Origin: Streptomyces sp. ISL-96
Lineage (GTDB): Bacteria; Actinomycetota; Actinomycetes; Streptomycetales; Streptomycetaceae
NCBI RefSeq assembly: GCF_018614035.1
Contig: NZ_JAGGPA010000055.1
Span: 62,001 to 126,000 of the forward strand
Length of the DNA: 64,000 nucleotides
Direction of reading: 5' to 3'
Positions 47,416-55,628 of the stretch are shown in pieces (the stretch's first letter is position 1; each line of letters starts with the position of its first letter). Position numbers and translations under genes: made by a program. The notes beneath the pieces were generated by a model. The model was not told the DNA's origin. It saw only the letters and a list, made by a program, of their open reading frames with translations, and ran no database searches.

Positions 47416-49329
47416 ATGTCGGAGGCGGAGCAGTCCAAGGACACCCAGGGGCGTCTTCTCGCTGGGCGGTACCGGCTCGGTGAGGTGCTCGGCCGGGGCG
47501 GCATGGGCACGGTATGGCGCGCCGTCGACGAGACGCTGAGCCGCACTGTCGCAGTGAAGGAACTGCGCTTCCCCACGAGCATCGACGAAGAGGAGAAGCG
47601 CCGGCTCATCACGCGCACGCTGCGTGAGGCGAAGGCGATCGCCCGGATCCGCAACAACGGCGCCGTGACCGTCTACGACGTCGTCGACGAGGACGACCGG
47701 CCGTGGATCGTCATGGAGCTGATCGAGGGCAAGTCGCTCGCCGACGTCGTGCGCCAGGACGGCCTGCTGACGCCGCGCCGCGCCGCCGAAGTGGGCCTCG
47801 CCATCCTCGACGTACTGCGCGCCGCGCACCGCCAGGGCATCCTGCACCGCGACGTGAAGCCGTCCAACGTCCTGATCTCCGAGGACGGCCGCGTCGTCCT
47901 GACCGACTTCGGCATCGCACAGGTCGAGGGTGACCCGTCGATCACCTCGACCGGCATGCTGGTGGGCGCTCCGTCGTACATCTCGCCGGAGCGGGCCCGT
48001 GGTCACAAGCCGGGTCCGGCCGCCGACCTGTGGTCGCTGGGCGGGCTGCTGTACGCGTCGGTGGAGGGCACGCCGCCGTACGACAAGGGGTCCGCCATCG
48101 CGACCCTCACGGCCGTCATGACCGAGCCGCTCGACCCGCCCAAGAACGCGGGCCCGCTGGAAGAGGTCATCTACGGCCTGCTGGCCAAGGACCCCGCCCA
48201 GCGGCTCGACGAGGCGGGTGCGCGCGCGCTCCTCAACGACGTGATCCACCTGCCCGAAAAGCCGGACGAGACCGAGCCGCCGCTGGACGTAACGCGGGTG
48301 GCGGCGCTGCCGCCCGTTCCCGAGGACGTGCTCAGTGCGGTGCGGCCGGCCAGGAGCGACGCCGGGGCGGACGCGGGTCCGGCCGCGAGCGAGCGGCTGC
48401 GGGGCGCGCTGAAGTCCGTACGCAACGCGGCGGCGGCCCAGGCCGCCAAGCAGAAGCAGGCTGCGCAGGCGCGGTCCCGGGCGGAGCCCGGACCGGGCGC
48501 GGGCGCGAGGCCGCCGGCGCGGGCCTCGCTGACCGACGTCGTACCGCGGCGCACGCTGGTGATCGTGGCCGTGGTCGCGGCGCTCGCGGTGCTCGGCACG
48601 GTGCTCGCTGTCGCGCTGAACGGGCCGGACGACTCCGACCAGGGCAAGTCCAAGAAGCCGGTGCCCGCTTCGAGCGGCCCCACCACGGGCGACTCGGACA
48701 AGGGCAAGGAAACGGACGGCGGAAAGGCCGACAAGTCTCCCGTGCCTTCTACGGGTGACGGCTCCGGCAAGGACTCCGGCAACGACAGTGGCAAGGACAG
48801 CGGCAACGACGACGACGGCCAGGGCGATTCGGACGACTCCAAGACGGACGACCCGCCGAAGGACGGCGGGCTGCCCGAGGGCTACGTCAAGGTCACCGAC
48901 GACCGGTTCCACTTCACGATGGCGATGCCCAAGGGCTTTGCGCGGAACGGCATAGCGGGCTCCAACTCCGGCGGCAAATACAACAAGTCCGGCGGATATC
49001 CGCGCGTGCAGGTCGACTTCACCGGCAGCCCCGGTGACGACGCGCGGGCGGCCTGGGCCGCGGCCGTGGCGGGCGCGAGGGCGGCCAGCGACAACTACAA
49101 GCACCTGGGGATACGGCCCGTCGACTACAACGGCTACCCCACCACCGCCGACTGGGAGTTCGAGCGCGACGAAGCCGGAATGCGGGTTCACGTGCTCAAC
49201 AGGGGCTTCAAGGTCGACGCGAAGCACGGCTACGCCATCATGGTCACCTGCAAGGCGGACGAGTGGGACGGCAAGGAGTGCCGGACGCTGCGCGAGACCG
49301 CGTTCGACACGTTCAAGCCGAAGGACTGA
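47416..49329 (+). CDS. Membrane Ser/Thr protein kinase (first of cluster)
   Basis: 637 residues, PknB-type. Kinase domain about 19-280: Gly loop GRGGMGTVW, K48, HRDVKPSN at 144-151, DFG at 164-166, activation loop ending SYISPERA. A juxtamembrane linker of about 90 residues, one TM helix (380-402), then an extracellular Ser/Gly/Asp/Lys-rich linker (GSGKDSGNDSGKDSGNDDDG) and a C-terminal domain with DRFHFTMAMPKGF. SD AGGGG. Related kinase clusters (S. coelicolor SCO4775-4779, incl. PkaI) act in spore-wall synthesis; assignment here is by position only. Confidence 0.93.
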   Translation: MSEAEQSKDTQGRLLAGRYRLGEVLGRGGMGTVWRAVDETLSRTVAVKELRFPTSIDEEEKRRLITRTLREAKAIARIRNNGAVTVYDVVDEDDRPWIVMELIEGKSLADVVRQDGLLTPRRAAEVGLAILDVLRAAHRQGILHRDVKPSNVLISEDGRVVLTDFGIAQVEGDPSITSTGMLVGAPSYISPERARGHKPGPAADLWSLGGLLYASVEGTPPYDKGSAIATLTAVMTEPLDPPKNAGPLEEVIYGLLAKDPAQRLDEAGARALLNDVIHLPEKPDETEPPLDVTRVAALPPVPEDVLSAVRPARSDAGADAGPAASERLRGALKSVRNAAAAQAAKQKQAAQARSRAEPGPGAGARPPARASLTDVVPRRTLVIVAVVAALAVLGTVLAVALNGPDDSDQGKSKKPVPASSGPTTGDSDKGKETDGGKADKSPVPSTGDGSGKDSGNDSGKDSGNDDDGQGDSDDSKTDDPPKDGGLPEGYVKVTDDRFHFTMAMPKGFARNGIAGSNSGGKYNKSGGYPRVQVDFTGSPGDDARAAWAAAVAGARAASDNYKHLGIRPVDYNGYPTTADWEFERDEAGMRVHVLNRGFKVDAKHGYAIMVTCKADEWDGKECRTLRETAFDTFKPKD

Positions 49330-49480
49330 TGTACGGAACCGCCGGGTTGCCGAGACCCGGCGGCGCGGCGGGGTTCCGCCACGTATCGTGAGAGCTCGTG
49401 GACTGACCGTACGCGACCGGAATTGACGACTTGGTGCGGTCGGGGCCGAGTCGGGGAACAGTGCGCTCTGGGGAGGCGTC

Positions 49481-52120
49481 GTGGACGACTACGCGGGACG
49501 GGTACTTGCCGACCGCTACCGCCTTCCGCTGCCGCCTTCCGACGCGTACGAGCTGGTCGAGACCAGGGCATTCGACACGTACAGCGGGCAGGAAGTCCTC
49601 GTCCGCCAGGTGCCGTTACCCGAGGTCGTGGACGCGGAGTTCCTGGACGGCGAGGGCGGCGCCGGTGCGGCGGCGCAGCGGCGCGCGGCCGGGCGTACGA
49701 CGCGGCGGCCGACCGATCCCGCCGTGCGACGGGCCATCGAGGCGGCGCAGGCCGCCGCGCAGATTCCCGACCACCCGAGGCTCGACCAGGTCTTCGACGT
49801 CTTCGCCGAGGGCGGCTCGCTGTGGATAGTGAGTGAACTGGTCGCGGCGCGGCCACTGGCGGCGCTGCTCGCCGAGAAGCCGCTGAATCCCTACCGGGCC
49901 GCGGAAATCGCCGCCGACGTGCTGACTGCCCTGCGGGTGCTGCACGCGCATGGCTGGACCCACCGGAACATCACCGTCCGCACGGTGCTCGTCTGCGACG
50001 ACGGCCGCATCGTCCTGACCGGGCTCGCGGCCGGCGCGGCGGAGGAGGCGCTCTGCGGATACGCGCCGGTGCCGGTGCCGGCGGAGCCGGCGGTGGACGC
50101 GGATGAGGGCGGCGGCAGTTGGGGAGCCCCCGGTTCGCCTCCGGGGCACGAGGCGGCCGCGCCGTACGGCGGCGCTCCCGCTGCCGATCCCGGCTCCGGC
50201 GTGCGTGCCTCCTTGCCGGCGGGCGGCGGGAGCCCCGCCGCCGAGGTCCGCGCCGCGCGCGCCGGGGCCATCGCGGCGTACCGCGCGGGAGCCCGTGCGG
50301 CGGCCCGGGTCAACGAGGAGCAGGGCCAGGGCGGCACAGGCTCGCTCCCGGTCCAGCGCCCGGCGCCGCGTCCGGCCGGGGGCCCGCGCGCGATCAGCCC
50401 GTACGTCGACCTCGACCCCACCCCCGCGCCCGCGGAACTCGCCGGCACCACCGCGAGCGGCTGGCACTCCGGGCCCGGCGCGGCGCCGAGCGACACCCCG
50501 GAAGGCCGCCCACCGGGCGCCTCCGGCGACTTCGACGACTCGTGGCACGGGGCGGTCCCCCGCTCCGCCGCAGGCGACGGAATGCGGGCCGACGGCCTAC
50601 GACGCGGCCAGGACCAAACCCAGCAGCGAAGCCACGCCCCCGCCGGAGCCGACGCGCACGCTTCCACCGCACAGGCCCAGGCCCGGAGCTGGGACGAGTT
50701 CGTGGCGGGCGGGCACGTTCCCGCCTACCAGGGGCCCGCCACTCCGCTCGCCGCCGAGCGGGCCCGCCAGGCGCGGATCGCCGTCGTCGGCGCGGTCACC
50801 GAGCGCTGGGCGCCCGAGCAGGCCGGCTCCCTCCACGAGAACTGGCAGCTGGCCCCGCCCATCGGCCCCTCCACCGACCTCTGGGCCCTGGGCGCCCTCC
50901 TCTTCCGTACCGTGCAGGGCCACGCCCCGTACCCGGAGGAGAGCGCCATAGAGCTGGTGCAGCTCGTCTGCGCCGAGCCGCCCGCCTTCGCCGAGGAGTG
51001 CGGCCCGCTGCGGCCCGTCGTCGAGTCGCTGCTGCGTCAGGACCCCACCGAGCGGCCCGACTTCGAGGAGCTGCGCGGCTGGCTCCGCTCGCTCGTACGG
51101 TCCGCGCCCGAGCCGGAGGCCGGTGTGGACATCGTGCCGCTGCCGTCCGTCGACGCCGCGCGCCTTCCGATCGTGCGCCGCCGCGGCGAGCTCGTACGCA
51201 AGCGCCGCGCCGGATCCTCGTCGGACGTGCACGGCCGCCACCGGCACAAGAAGACCAAGGCCGGGCGCAAGGGAGAGCAACGCGAGCCGCAGCTTCACCA
51301 TGAGCCACGGCAGCCAGGCCCGCCCCGGCCGCCACGGGAGCCGCGTCAGCCTCGTGAGCCGCGGATCAAAGAGCCGCGGATTCAGAAGAGGCAACGCGGC
51401 GGCCCGCGTTCACTCGGGCGTACGCTCCTCGTCCTGATCCTCCTCGGTCTGGTCGCCGCGCTCACCTACGCGCTGGTCTTCATGCCGAAGGCCGGTGAGC
51501 AGGAGCAGGACGGCAGCCAGGGCGCCCCCAAGAACGCGGGCGACGCCCGGAGCACCGGCGCGCCCACCACCCCCGGCCCCTCCGCCGGGACCGAGTCCAC
51601 GCCGCCGCCCGCGCGCAAGACGCCCGGGTCCCAGGAGGCGCAGACGTCCGTCCCGGCCACCGAAGTCGCCGAGGGGTACAAGCTGGTCAAGGACCCCGAG
51701 GGATTCCAGACGGCCGTCGACAAGGACTGGGAGCGGCGCCCGCTCAACGACGCCGGCCAGGTCCGGTACCGGGGCGGCGACTTCGAGCTGCTGATCGTCC
51801 CCGGCCGCGACTCCGTCAAGGACAACGGCAGCGACCCGATGGACTACCAGCTCAAGAAGGAGCGCGAGCTCCAGCCCGTCAGGGACTCCTCCTGGTCGAC
51901 CCAGAATGGTCTGCGCCGCATCGACGTGGGCCGTCAGGCCATGGCGGAGGGTCAGTTCACGTGGCAGGACAGCAGCGGGCGGGATGTGTACGTCCGTAAC
52001 CTGGCGATGATCGTCGGCGACCGCTACCACGTCGTCCAGGTGATCGGGCCGGAAACCCAGCGCGACGAGATCACCGAGATCTACGAACAGGCCACGGCGG
52101 CCTACCGGCCCGCCGTGTGA
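49481..52120 (+). CDS. Membrane pseudokinase with kinase-insert and extracellular domain
   Basis: 879 residues, protein-kinase fold with the catalytic set lost. No glycine loop at the N-terminus; the VAVK lysine is Arg42 (EVLVRQV); HRD is HRN (161-163, WTHRNITVRTVLV); DFG is GLA (181-183). A Pro/Ala-rich insert of about 230 residues (about 195-430) separates this from the C-lobe (RWAPEQAGSLHENW, STDLWALGALLFRTVQG, RQDPTERPDFEEL). A basic region, TM at about 645-667 and an outside domain of about 200 residues follow (ATEVAEGYKLVKDPEGFQTA). Between two kinases, so a scaffold or regulator is likely. GTG start with GGGGAGG. Confidence 0.88.
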   Translation: MDDYAGRVLADRYRLPLPPSDAYELVETRAFDTYSGQEVLVRQVPLPEVVDAEFLDGEGGAGAAAQRRAAGRTTRRPTDPAVRRAIEAAQAAAQIPDHPRLDQVFDVFAEGGSLWIVSELVAARPLAALLAEKPLNPYRAAEIAADVLTALRVLHAHGWTHRNITVRTVLVCDDGRIVLTGLAAGAAEEALCGYAPVPVPAEPAVDADEGGGSWGAPGSPPGHEAAAPYGGAPAADPGSGVRASLPAGGGSPAAEVRAARAGAIAAYRAGARAAARVNEEQGQGGTGSLPVQRPAPRPAGGPRAISPYVDLDPTPAPAELAGTTASGWHSGPGAAPSDTPEGRPPGASGDFDDSWHGAVPRSAAGDGMRADGLRRGQDQTQQRSHAPAGADAHASTAQAQARSWDEFVAGGHVPAYQGPATPLAAERARQARIAVVGAVTERWAPEQAGSLHENWQLAPPIGPSTDLWALGALLFRTVQGHAPYPEESAIELVQLVCAEPPAFAEECGPLRPVVESLLRQDPTERPDFEELRGWLRSLVRSAPEPEAGVDIVPLPSVDAARLPIVRRRGELVRKRRAGSSSDVHGRHRHKKTKAGRKGEQREPQLHHEPRQPGPPRPPREPRQPREPRIKEPRIQKRQRGGPRSLGRTLLVLILLGLVAALTYALVFMPKAGEQEQDGSQGAPKNAGDARSTGAPTTPGPSAGTESTPPPARKTPGSQEAQTSVPATEVAEGYKLVKDPEGFQTAVDKDWERRPLNDAGQVRYRGGDFELLIVPGRDSVKDNGSDPMDYQLKKERELQPVRDSSWSTQNGLRRIDVGRQAMAEGQFTWQDSSGRDVYVRNLAMIVGDRYHVVQVIGPETQRDEITEIYEQATAAYRPAV

Positions 52121-52177
52121 CGGGCGGCTGACCGACCGCCTCTTGGGGCTCATGGACGCCGGGCAGGGACTGGAGAC

Positions 52178-53842
52178 GTGGACCACTCACACGGGATGAC
52201 CGGGGGAACCGAGGACGGGGCGGACGGGGGCGGCAGCCGCCTGATCGCCGGGCGGTACCGGCTCGGCGACCGGCTGGGACGCGGCGGCATGGGCACCGTC
52301 TGGCAGGCGACCGACGAGCTGCTCGGCCGGCCGGTCGCCGTCAAGGAACTCCACTTCGGCGGCGACGAACCCGGCCTGCCCGACGCCGACGCGCAGCTGC
52401 GGCGCGAGCGGGCGCTGCGCGAGGCCAGGACCCTGGCCCAGCTGGTCCACCCGCATGTGATCGTCGTGCACGACATCGTCGAGGACCCCGGCACCGAACT
52501 CCCGTACATCATCATGGAGCTGATCGACGGCGATACGCTCGCGGAGAGGATCGCGGCCGACGGCCCGGTCGACACCCGCGAGGCCGCGCGGATCGGTCTC
52601 GCCCTGGTCGGCGCACTCCGCGTCGCCCACGAGCGCGGCGTGCTGCACCGGGATCTCAAGCCCGAGAACGTCCTGCTGGAAGCGGGCAGCGGCCGCGTCG
52701 TCCTCACCGACTTCGGGATCGCCCGGCTCGACGGCGGTACGACGATCACCGACGCCGGGTCCTTCGTCGGGTCCCCCGAATACACCGCCCCCGAGCGGAT
52801 GGAGGGCGTCGCCGCGGGCCCGGCCTCCGACATGTGGTCGCTCGGCGTGCTGCTGTGCACGGCGGTGAGCGGCGAGTCCCCTTTCCACCGCGACTCCCTG
52901 AGCGGCGTCCTGTGCGCCGTCATGCACGACCCCATCCGGCCGCCCGCCGCCGTCGGCCCGCTGCTTCCCGTCGTACGCCGCCTGCTGGAACGCGATCCGC
53001 AGCGCAGACTCGGCGCGGCCGAGGCGGAGCGGCTGCTGCTCGCGTACCTCGTGACCGGCACCACCCCCAAGGCCGCGACACCGTACGGGACCACCCAGCC
53101 GTACGGGACCACGCGGCAGTACGTTCCGCTCGCCCACAAGGTGGCGCGCCTCAGAGGCGCCGGTGTGCGGGGCGGCGGCGTCCGGGGCGCGATTGTCGCG
53201 GGCGTTCTCGTCGCCGTGATGGCGGCGGCGGGCGCGGCGACGGCGACGCTGTTCCTGCGTGACGGCGACGGCGACGGCGACAGCCAGGGCGGCGGCGGCC
53301 GTGCGGACAGCGCGCACACCCGTACGGTCACCTCGACCGTCTCGACGGGCACCGGCGACGGGGGACCCACCCGGACCGGCACGGCCGACCCCGGCCGCAC
53401 GCCCCCACCCGGCTACCGCAGGGTGACCGACCCGGCGGGCTTCACGCTCGCCCTCCCGGAGGGGTACCGGCGCTCGGCCGACGACAACCAGGTCTCCTAC
53501 CTGTCGCCCGACAGGAGCATCAGGATCGGCGTACGCCAGCAGAGTCCCGTAGCGGGCGGCCCGCTCGGCGCCATGCGGCTGGCGCACGCGAAGGGGCCGG
53601 ACACCCACCCCGGCTACCGCGCCGGCAAGGTCACGCGGACCACGCACAACGGGCTGGCGGCGGCGCTCTGGGAGTTTGTACGGGACGGCTTCGAGCCGGG
53701 CGACGAGGACCGGCACACATACAACCTGTGCTGGGAGGAGGGCGGTCTGATGTACGAGGTGGGGGTCTCGGCACCGGTCCGCAGGCAGGACGACGGCAAG
53801 CGGCACTTCGACACCGCCCTCGACTCGTTCGCCCGCGGCTAG
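52178..53842 (+). CDS. Membrane Ser/Thr protein kinase (third of cluster)
   Basis: 554 residues. Active-looking kinase: GRGGMGTVW, K56 in VAVKEL, HRDLKPEN, TDFGIARL, SPEYTAPERM. TM at about 336-358 (AIVAGVLVAVMAAAGAATA). The extracellular part has an Asp/Gly-rich linker then RVTDPAGFTLALPEGYRRSA and a domain similar in layout to the outside domains of its two neighbours. Start: GTG 52178 with GGAG close by; ATG 52196 is an alternative. It starts 57 bp after the pseudokinase; the three genes are probably one unit. A dyad follows its stop. Confidence 0.92.
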   Translation: MDHSHGMTGGTEDGADGGGSRLIAGRYRLGDRLGRGGMGTVWQATDELLGRPVAVKELHFGGDEPGLPDADAQLRRERALREARTLAQLVHPHVIVVHDIVEDPGTELPYIIMELIDGDTLAERIAADGPVDTREAARIGLALVGALRVAHERGVLHRDLKPENVLLEAGSGRVVLTDFGIARLDGGTTITDAGSFVGSPEYTAPERMEGVAAGPASDMWSLGVLLCTAVSGESPFHRDSLSGVLCAVMHDPIRPPAAVGPLLPVVRRLLERDPQRRLGAAEAERLLLAYLVTGTTPKAATPYGTTQPYGTTRQYVPLAHKVARLRGAGVRGGGVRGAIVAGVLVAVMAAAGAATATLFLRDGDGDGDSQGGGGRADSAHTRTVTSTVSTGTGDGGPTRTGTADPGRTPPPGYRRVTDPAGFTLALPEGYRRSADDNQVSYLSPDRSIRIGVRQQSPVAGGPLGAMRLAHAKGPDTHPGYRAGKVTRTTHNGLAAALWEFVRDGFEPGDEDRHTYNLCWEEGGLMYEVGVSAPVRRQDDGKRHFDTALDSFARG

Positions 53843-53874
53843 ACTGGCAGCCGGGCCCAGGGGCCGGCACAAGC

Positions 53875-53911
53875 CCCCTGATCAGGGGTTATTTGCCAGT
53901 GAACACTGGCA
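53875..53911. promoter_or_regulatory. Two adjacent palindromes upstream of aldehyde dehydrogenase gene
   Basis: CCCCTGATCAGGGG (53875-53888, perfect 14-bp palindrome followed by TTATTT) and TGCCAGTG-AA-CACTGGCA (53894-53911, 8-bp arms). The second looks like an operator for a dimeric repressor. Located between kinase stop 53842 and the promoter-like TACTCT of the dehydrogenase. Confidence 0.55.
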
Positions 53912-53972
53912 CGGTGGTGAGGGGCTGGTGAAAAGGTGTTACCGGCGGGTACCAAAAGGCGAGCGGGAGGCT

Positions 53973-53978
53973 TACTCT
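53973..53978 (+). promoter_or_regulatory. Candidate leaderless -10 box of aldehyde dehydrogenase
   Basis: TACTCT, seven bases, then ATG 53986 without Shine-Dalgarno. Confidence 0.5.
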
Positions 53979-53985
53979 CCCCCTC

Positions 53986-55602
53986 ATGACGGACACGCAG
54001 GCCCCCGCCGCCGCCCTCGGTACGAACCCACTCGCCGCAGCCCCCGCAGGTGCGCGCACCGCGGCCGATGTGGTCACCCCCGAGGTGGTCGCACAGCTCA
54101 CGCGTGACGTGGTCGGCTCCGGCCGCACCGCGAACCACACGCCCTTCACCGGCGAGAAGCTGGCGGACCTGCCGGAGTCCACCCCCGAGGACGTCGCCAC
54201 CGCCTTCGAGCGGGCGCGCGCCGCCCAGCCCGTCTGGGCGGCCATACCCGTGCGCCGGCGCGCCGCGATCCTGCTCCGCTTCCACGACCTGGTGCTGGAG
54301 CGCCAGGCCGAGGTCCTCGACCTCATACAGCTGGAGACGGGCAAGGCCCGCCTGCACGCGCACGAGGAGGTCCAGGCCGTCGCGATAGCCGCCCGCCACT
54401 ACGGGCGCAAGGCCGCGTCGTACCTCAAGCCCAAGCGGCGCACCGGCGCGATCCCGACCCTGACGAAGGTCACCGAGCTGCGCCAGCCGCGCGGCGTCGT
54501 CGGCCAGATCGCACCCTGGAACTACCCCTTCGAGCTGTCGATCGGCGACGCCCTGCCCGCCTTCGTCTCCGGCAACGCCGTCGTGATGAAGCCCGACACC
54601 GAGACCGCGCTGACCGCCCTGTGGGCCCGCGACCTGCTCGTCGAGGCCGGCCTGCCCGCCGAGGTCTTCCAGGTTGTCCTCGGCGACGGCCCGGTCGTCG
54701 GCCCCGAGATCGTCAAGCACGCCGACTACGTCTCCTTCACCGGCTCCACCCGTACGGGCCGCGAGGTCGCCCAGGGCGCCGCCGCCCGCCTCATCGGCGT
54801 ATCCCTCGAACTCGGCGGCAAGAACGCCATGCTGGTCCTGGAAGACGCAGACGTCGAGAAGGCCGCGGCGGGCGCCGTCCGCGCCTGCTTCTCCTCCGCC
54901 GGGCAGCTGTGCGTCTCCATCGAGCGGCTGTACGTCCACGAGTCGATCGCCGACGACTTCGTGGCCCGGTTCGCCGCCCGTACGAAGGCGATGCGCCTGG
55001 GCACGTCCCTCGCGTACGGCGCCGACATGGGCTCGCTCGCCGGGGAGCGCCAGCTGGAGAACGTCAAGCGGCACGTCGAAGAGGCCGTCGCCAAGGGCGC
55101 CACGCTCGTCGCGGGCGGCGTCGCCCGCCCCGACATCGGCCCGCTCTTCTTCGAACCGACCATCCTGGACGGCGTCGAGGCGCCGATGGCGGTGTGCACC
55201 GAGGAGACCTTCGGCCCGGTCGTCTCCATCTACCGCTTCACCGACGAGGACGAGGTCGTGGCGCAGGCCAATGCCACCCCGTACGGCCTCAATTCGAGCG
55301 TCTGGACCAAGAACGGCAAGCGCGGCCACGCGATCGCCGCCCGGCTGCGCACCGGCACGGTCAACATCAACGAGGGCTACGCCCCGGCGTACGGCAGCGT
55401 CCAGGCGCCGATGGGCGGCATGAAGGAATCCGGGCTCGGCCGCCGGCACGGCTCCGAGGGCATCCTCAAGTACACCGAGGCCCAGACCGTCGCTCACCAG
55501 CGGCTGATCCCGATGGCCCCGTCCTTCGGCATGGACGACGAGCAGTACGCGGCGTTCATGAGCACCAGCCTGAAGGCGCTGAAGGTCCTGCGTTTCCGCT
55601 GA
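53986..55602 (+). CDS. Succinate-semialdehyde dehydrogenase (NADP+)-type aldehyde dehydrogenase
   Basis: 538 residues, ALDH superfamily. General base E275 in LELGGKN; nucleophile C309 in SSAGQLCVSIERL; NAD(P) fold with GQIAPWNYPFELSIGDALPA and SFTGSTRTGREVA; EETFGPVVSIYRF near the C-terminus. Closest remembered group is SSADH (GabD2-like), so succinate semialdehyde is a reasonable but unproven substrate. ATG 53986 is preceded by TACTCT at seven bases, so it is probably leaderless. Two palindromes upstream suggest repression. The GMC gene follows after 26 bp, likely one operon. Confidence 0.88.
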   Translation: MTDTQAPAAALGTNPLAAAPAGARTAADVVTPEVVAQLTRDVVGSGRTANHTPFTGEKLADLPESTPEDVATAFERARAAQPVWAAIPVRRRAAILLRFHDLVLERQAEVLDLIQLETGKARLHAHEEVQAVAIAARHYGRKAASYLKPKRRTGAIPTLTKVTELRQPRGVVGQIAPWNYPFELSIGDALPAFVSGNAVVMKPDTETALTALWARDLLVEAGLPAEVFQVVLGDGPVVGPEIVKHADYVSFTGSTRTGREVAQGAAARLIGVSLELGGKNAMLVLEDADVEKAAAGAVRACFSSAGQLCVSIERLYVHESIADDFVARFAARTKAMRLGTSLAYGADMGSLAGERQLENVKRHVEEAVAKGATLVAGGVARPDIGPLFFEPTILDGVEAPMAVCTEETFGPVVSIYRFTDEDEVVAQANATPYGLNSSVWTKNGKRGHAIAARLRTGTVNINEGYAPAYGSVQAPMGGMKESGLGRRHGSEGILKYTEAQTVAHQRLIPMAPSFGMDDEQYAAFMSTSLKALKVLRFR

Positions 55603-55628
55603 CCCAGATTTCTTGACGAGGAGCGCCA

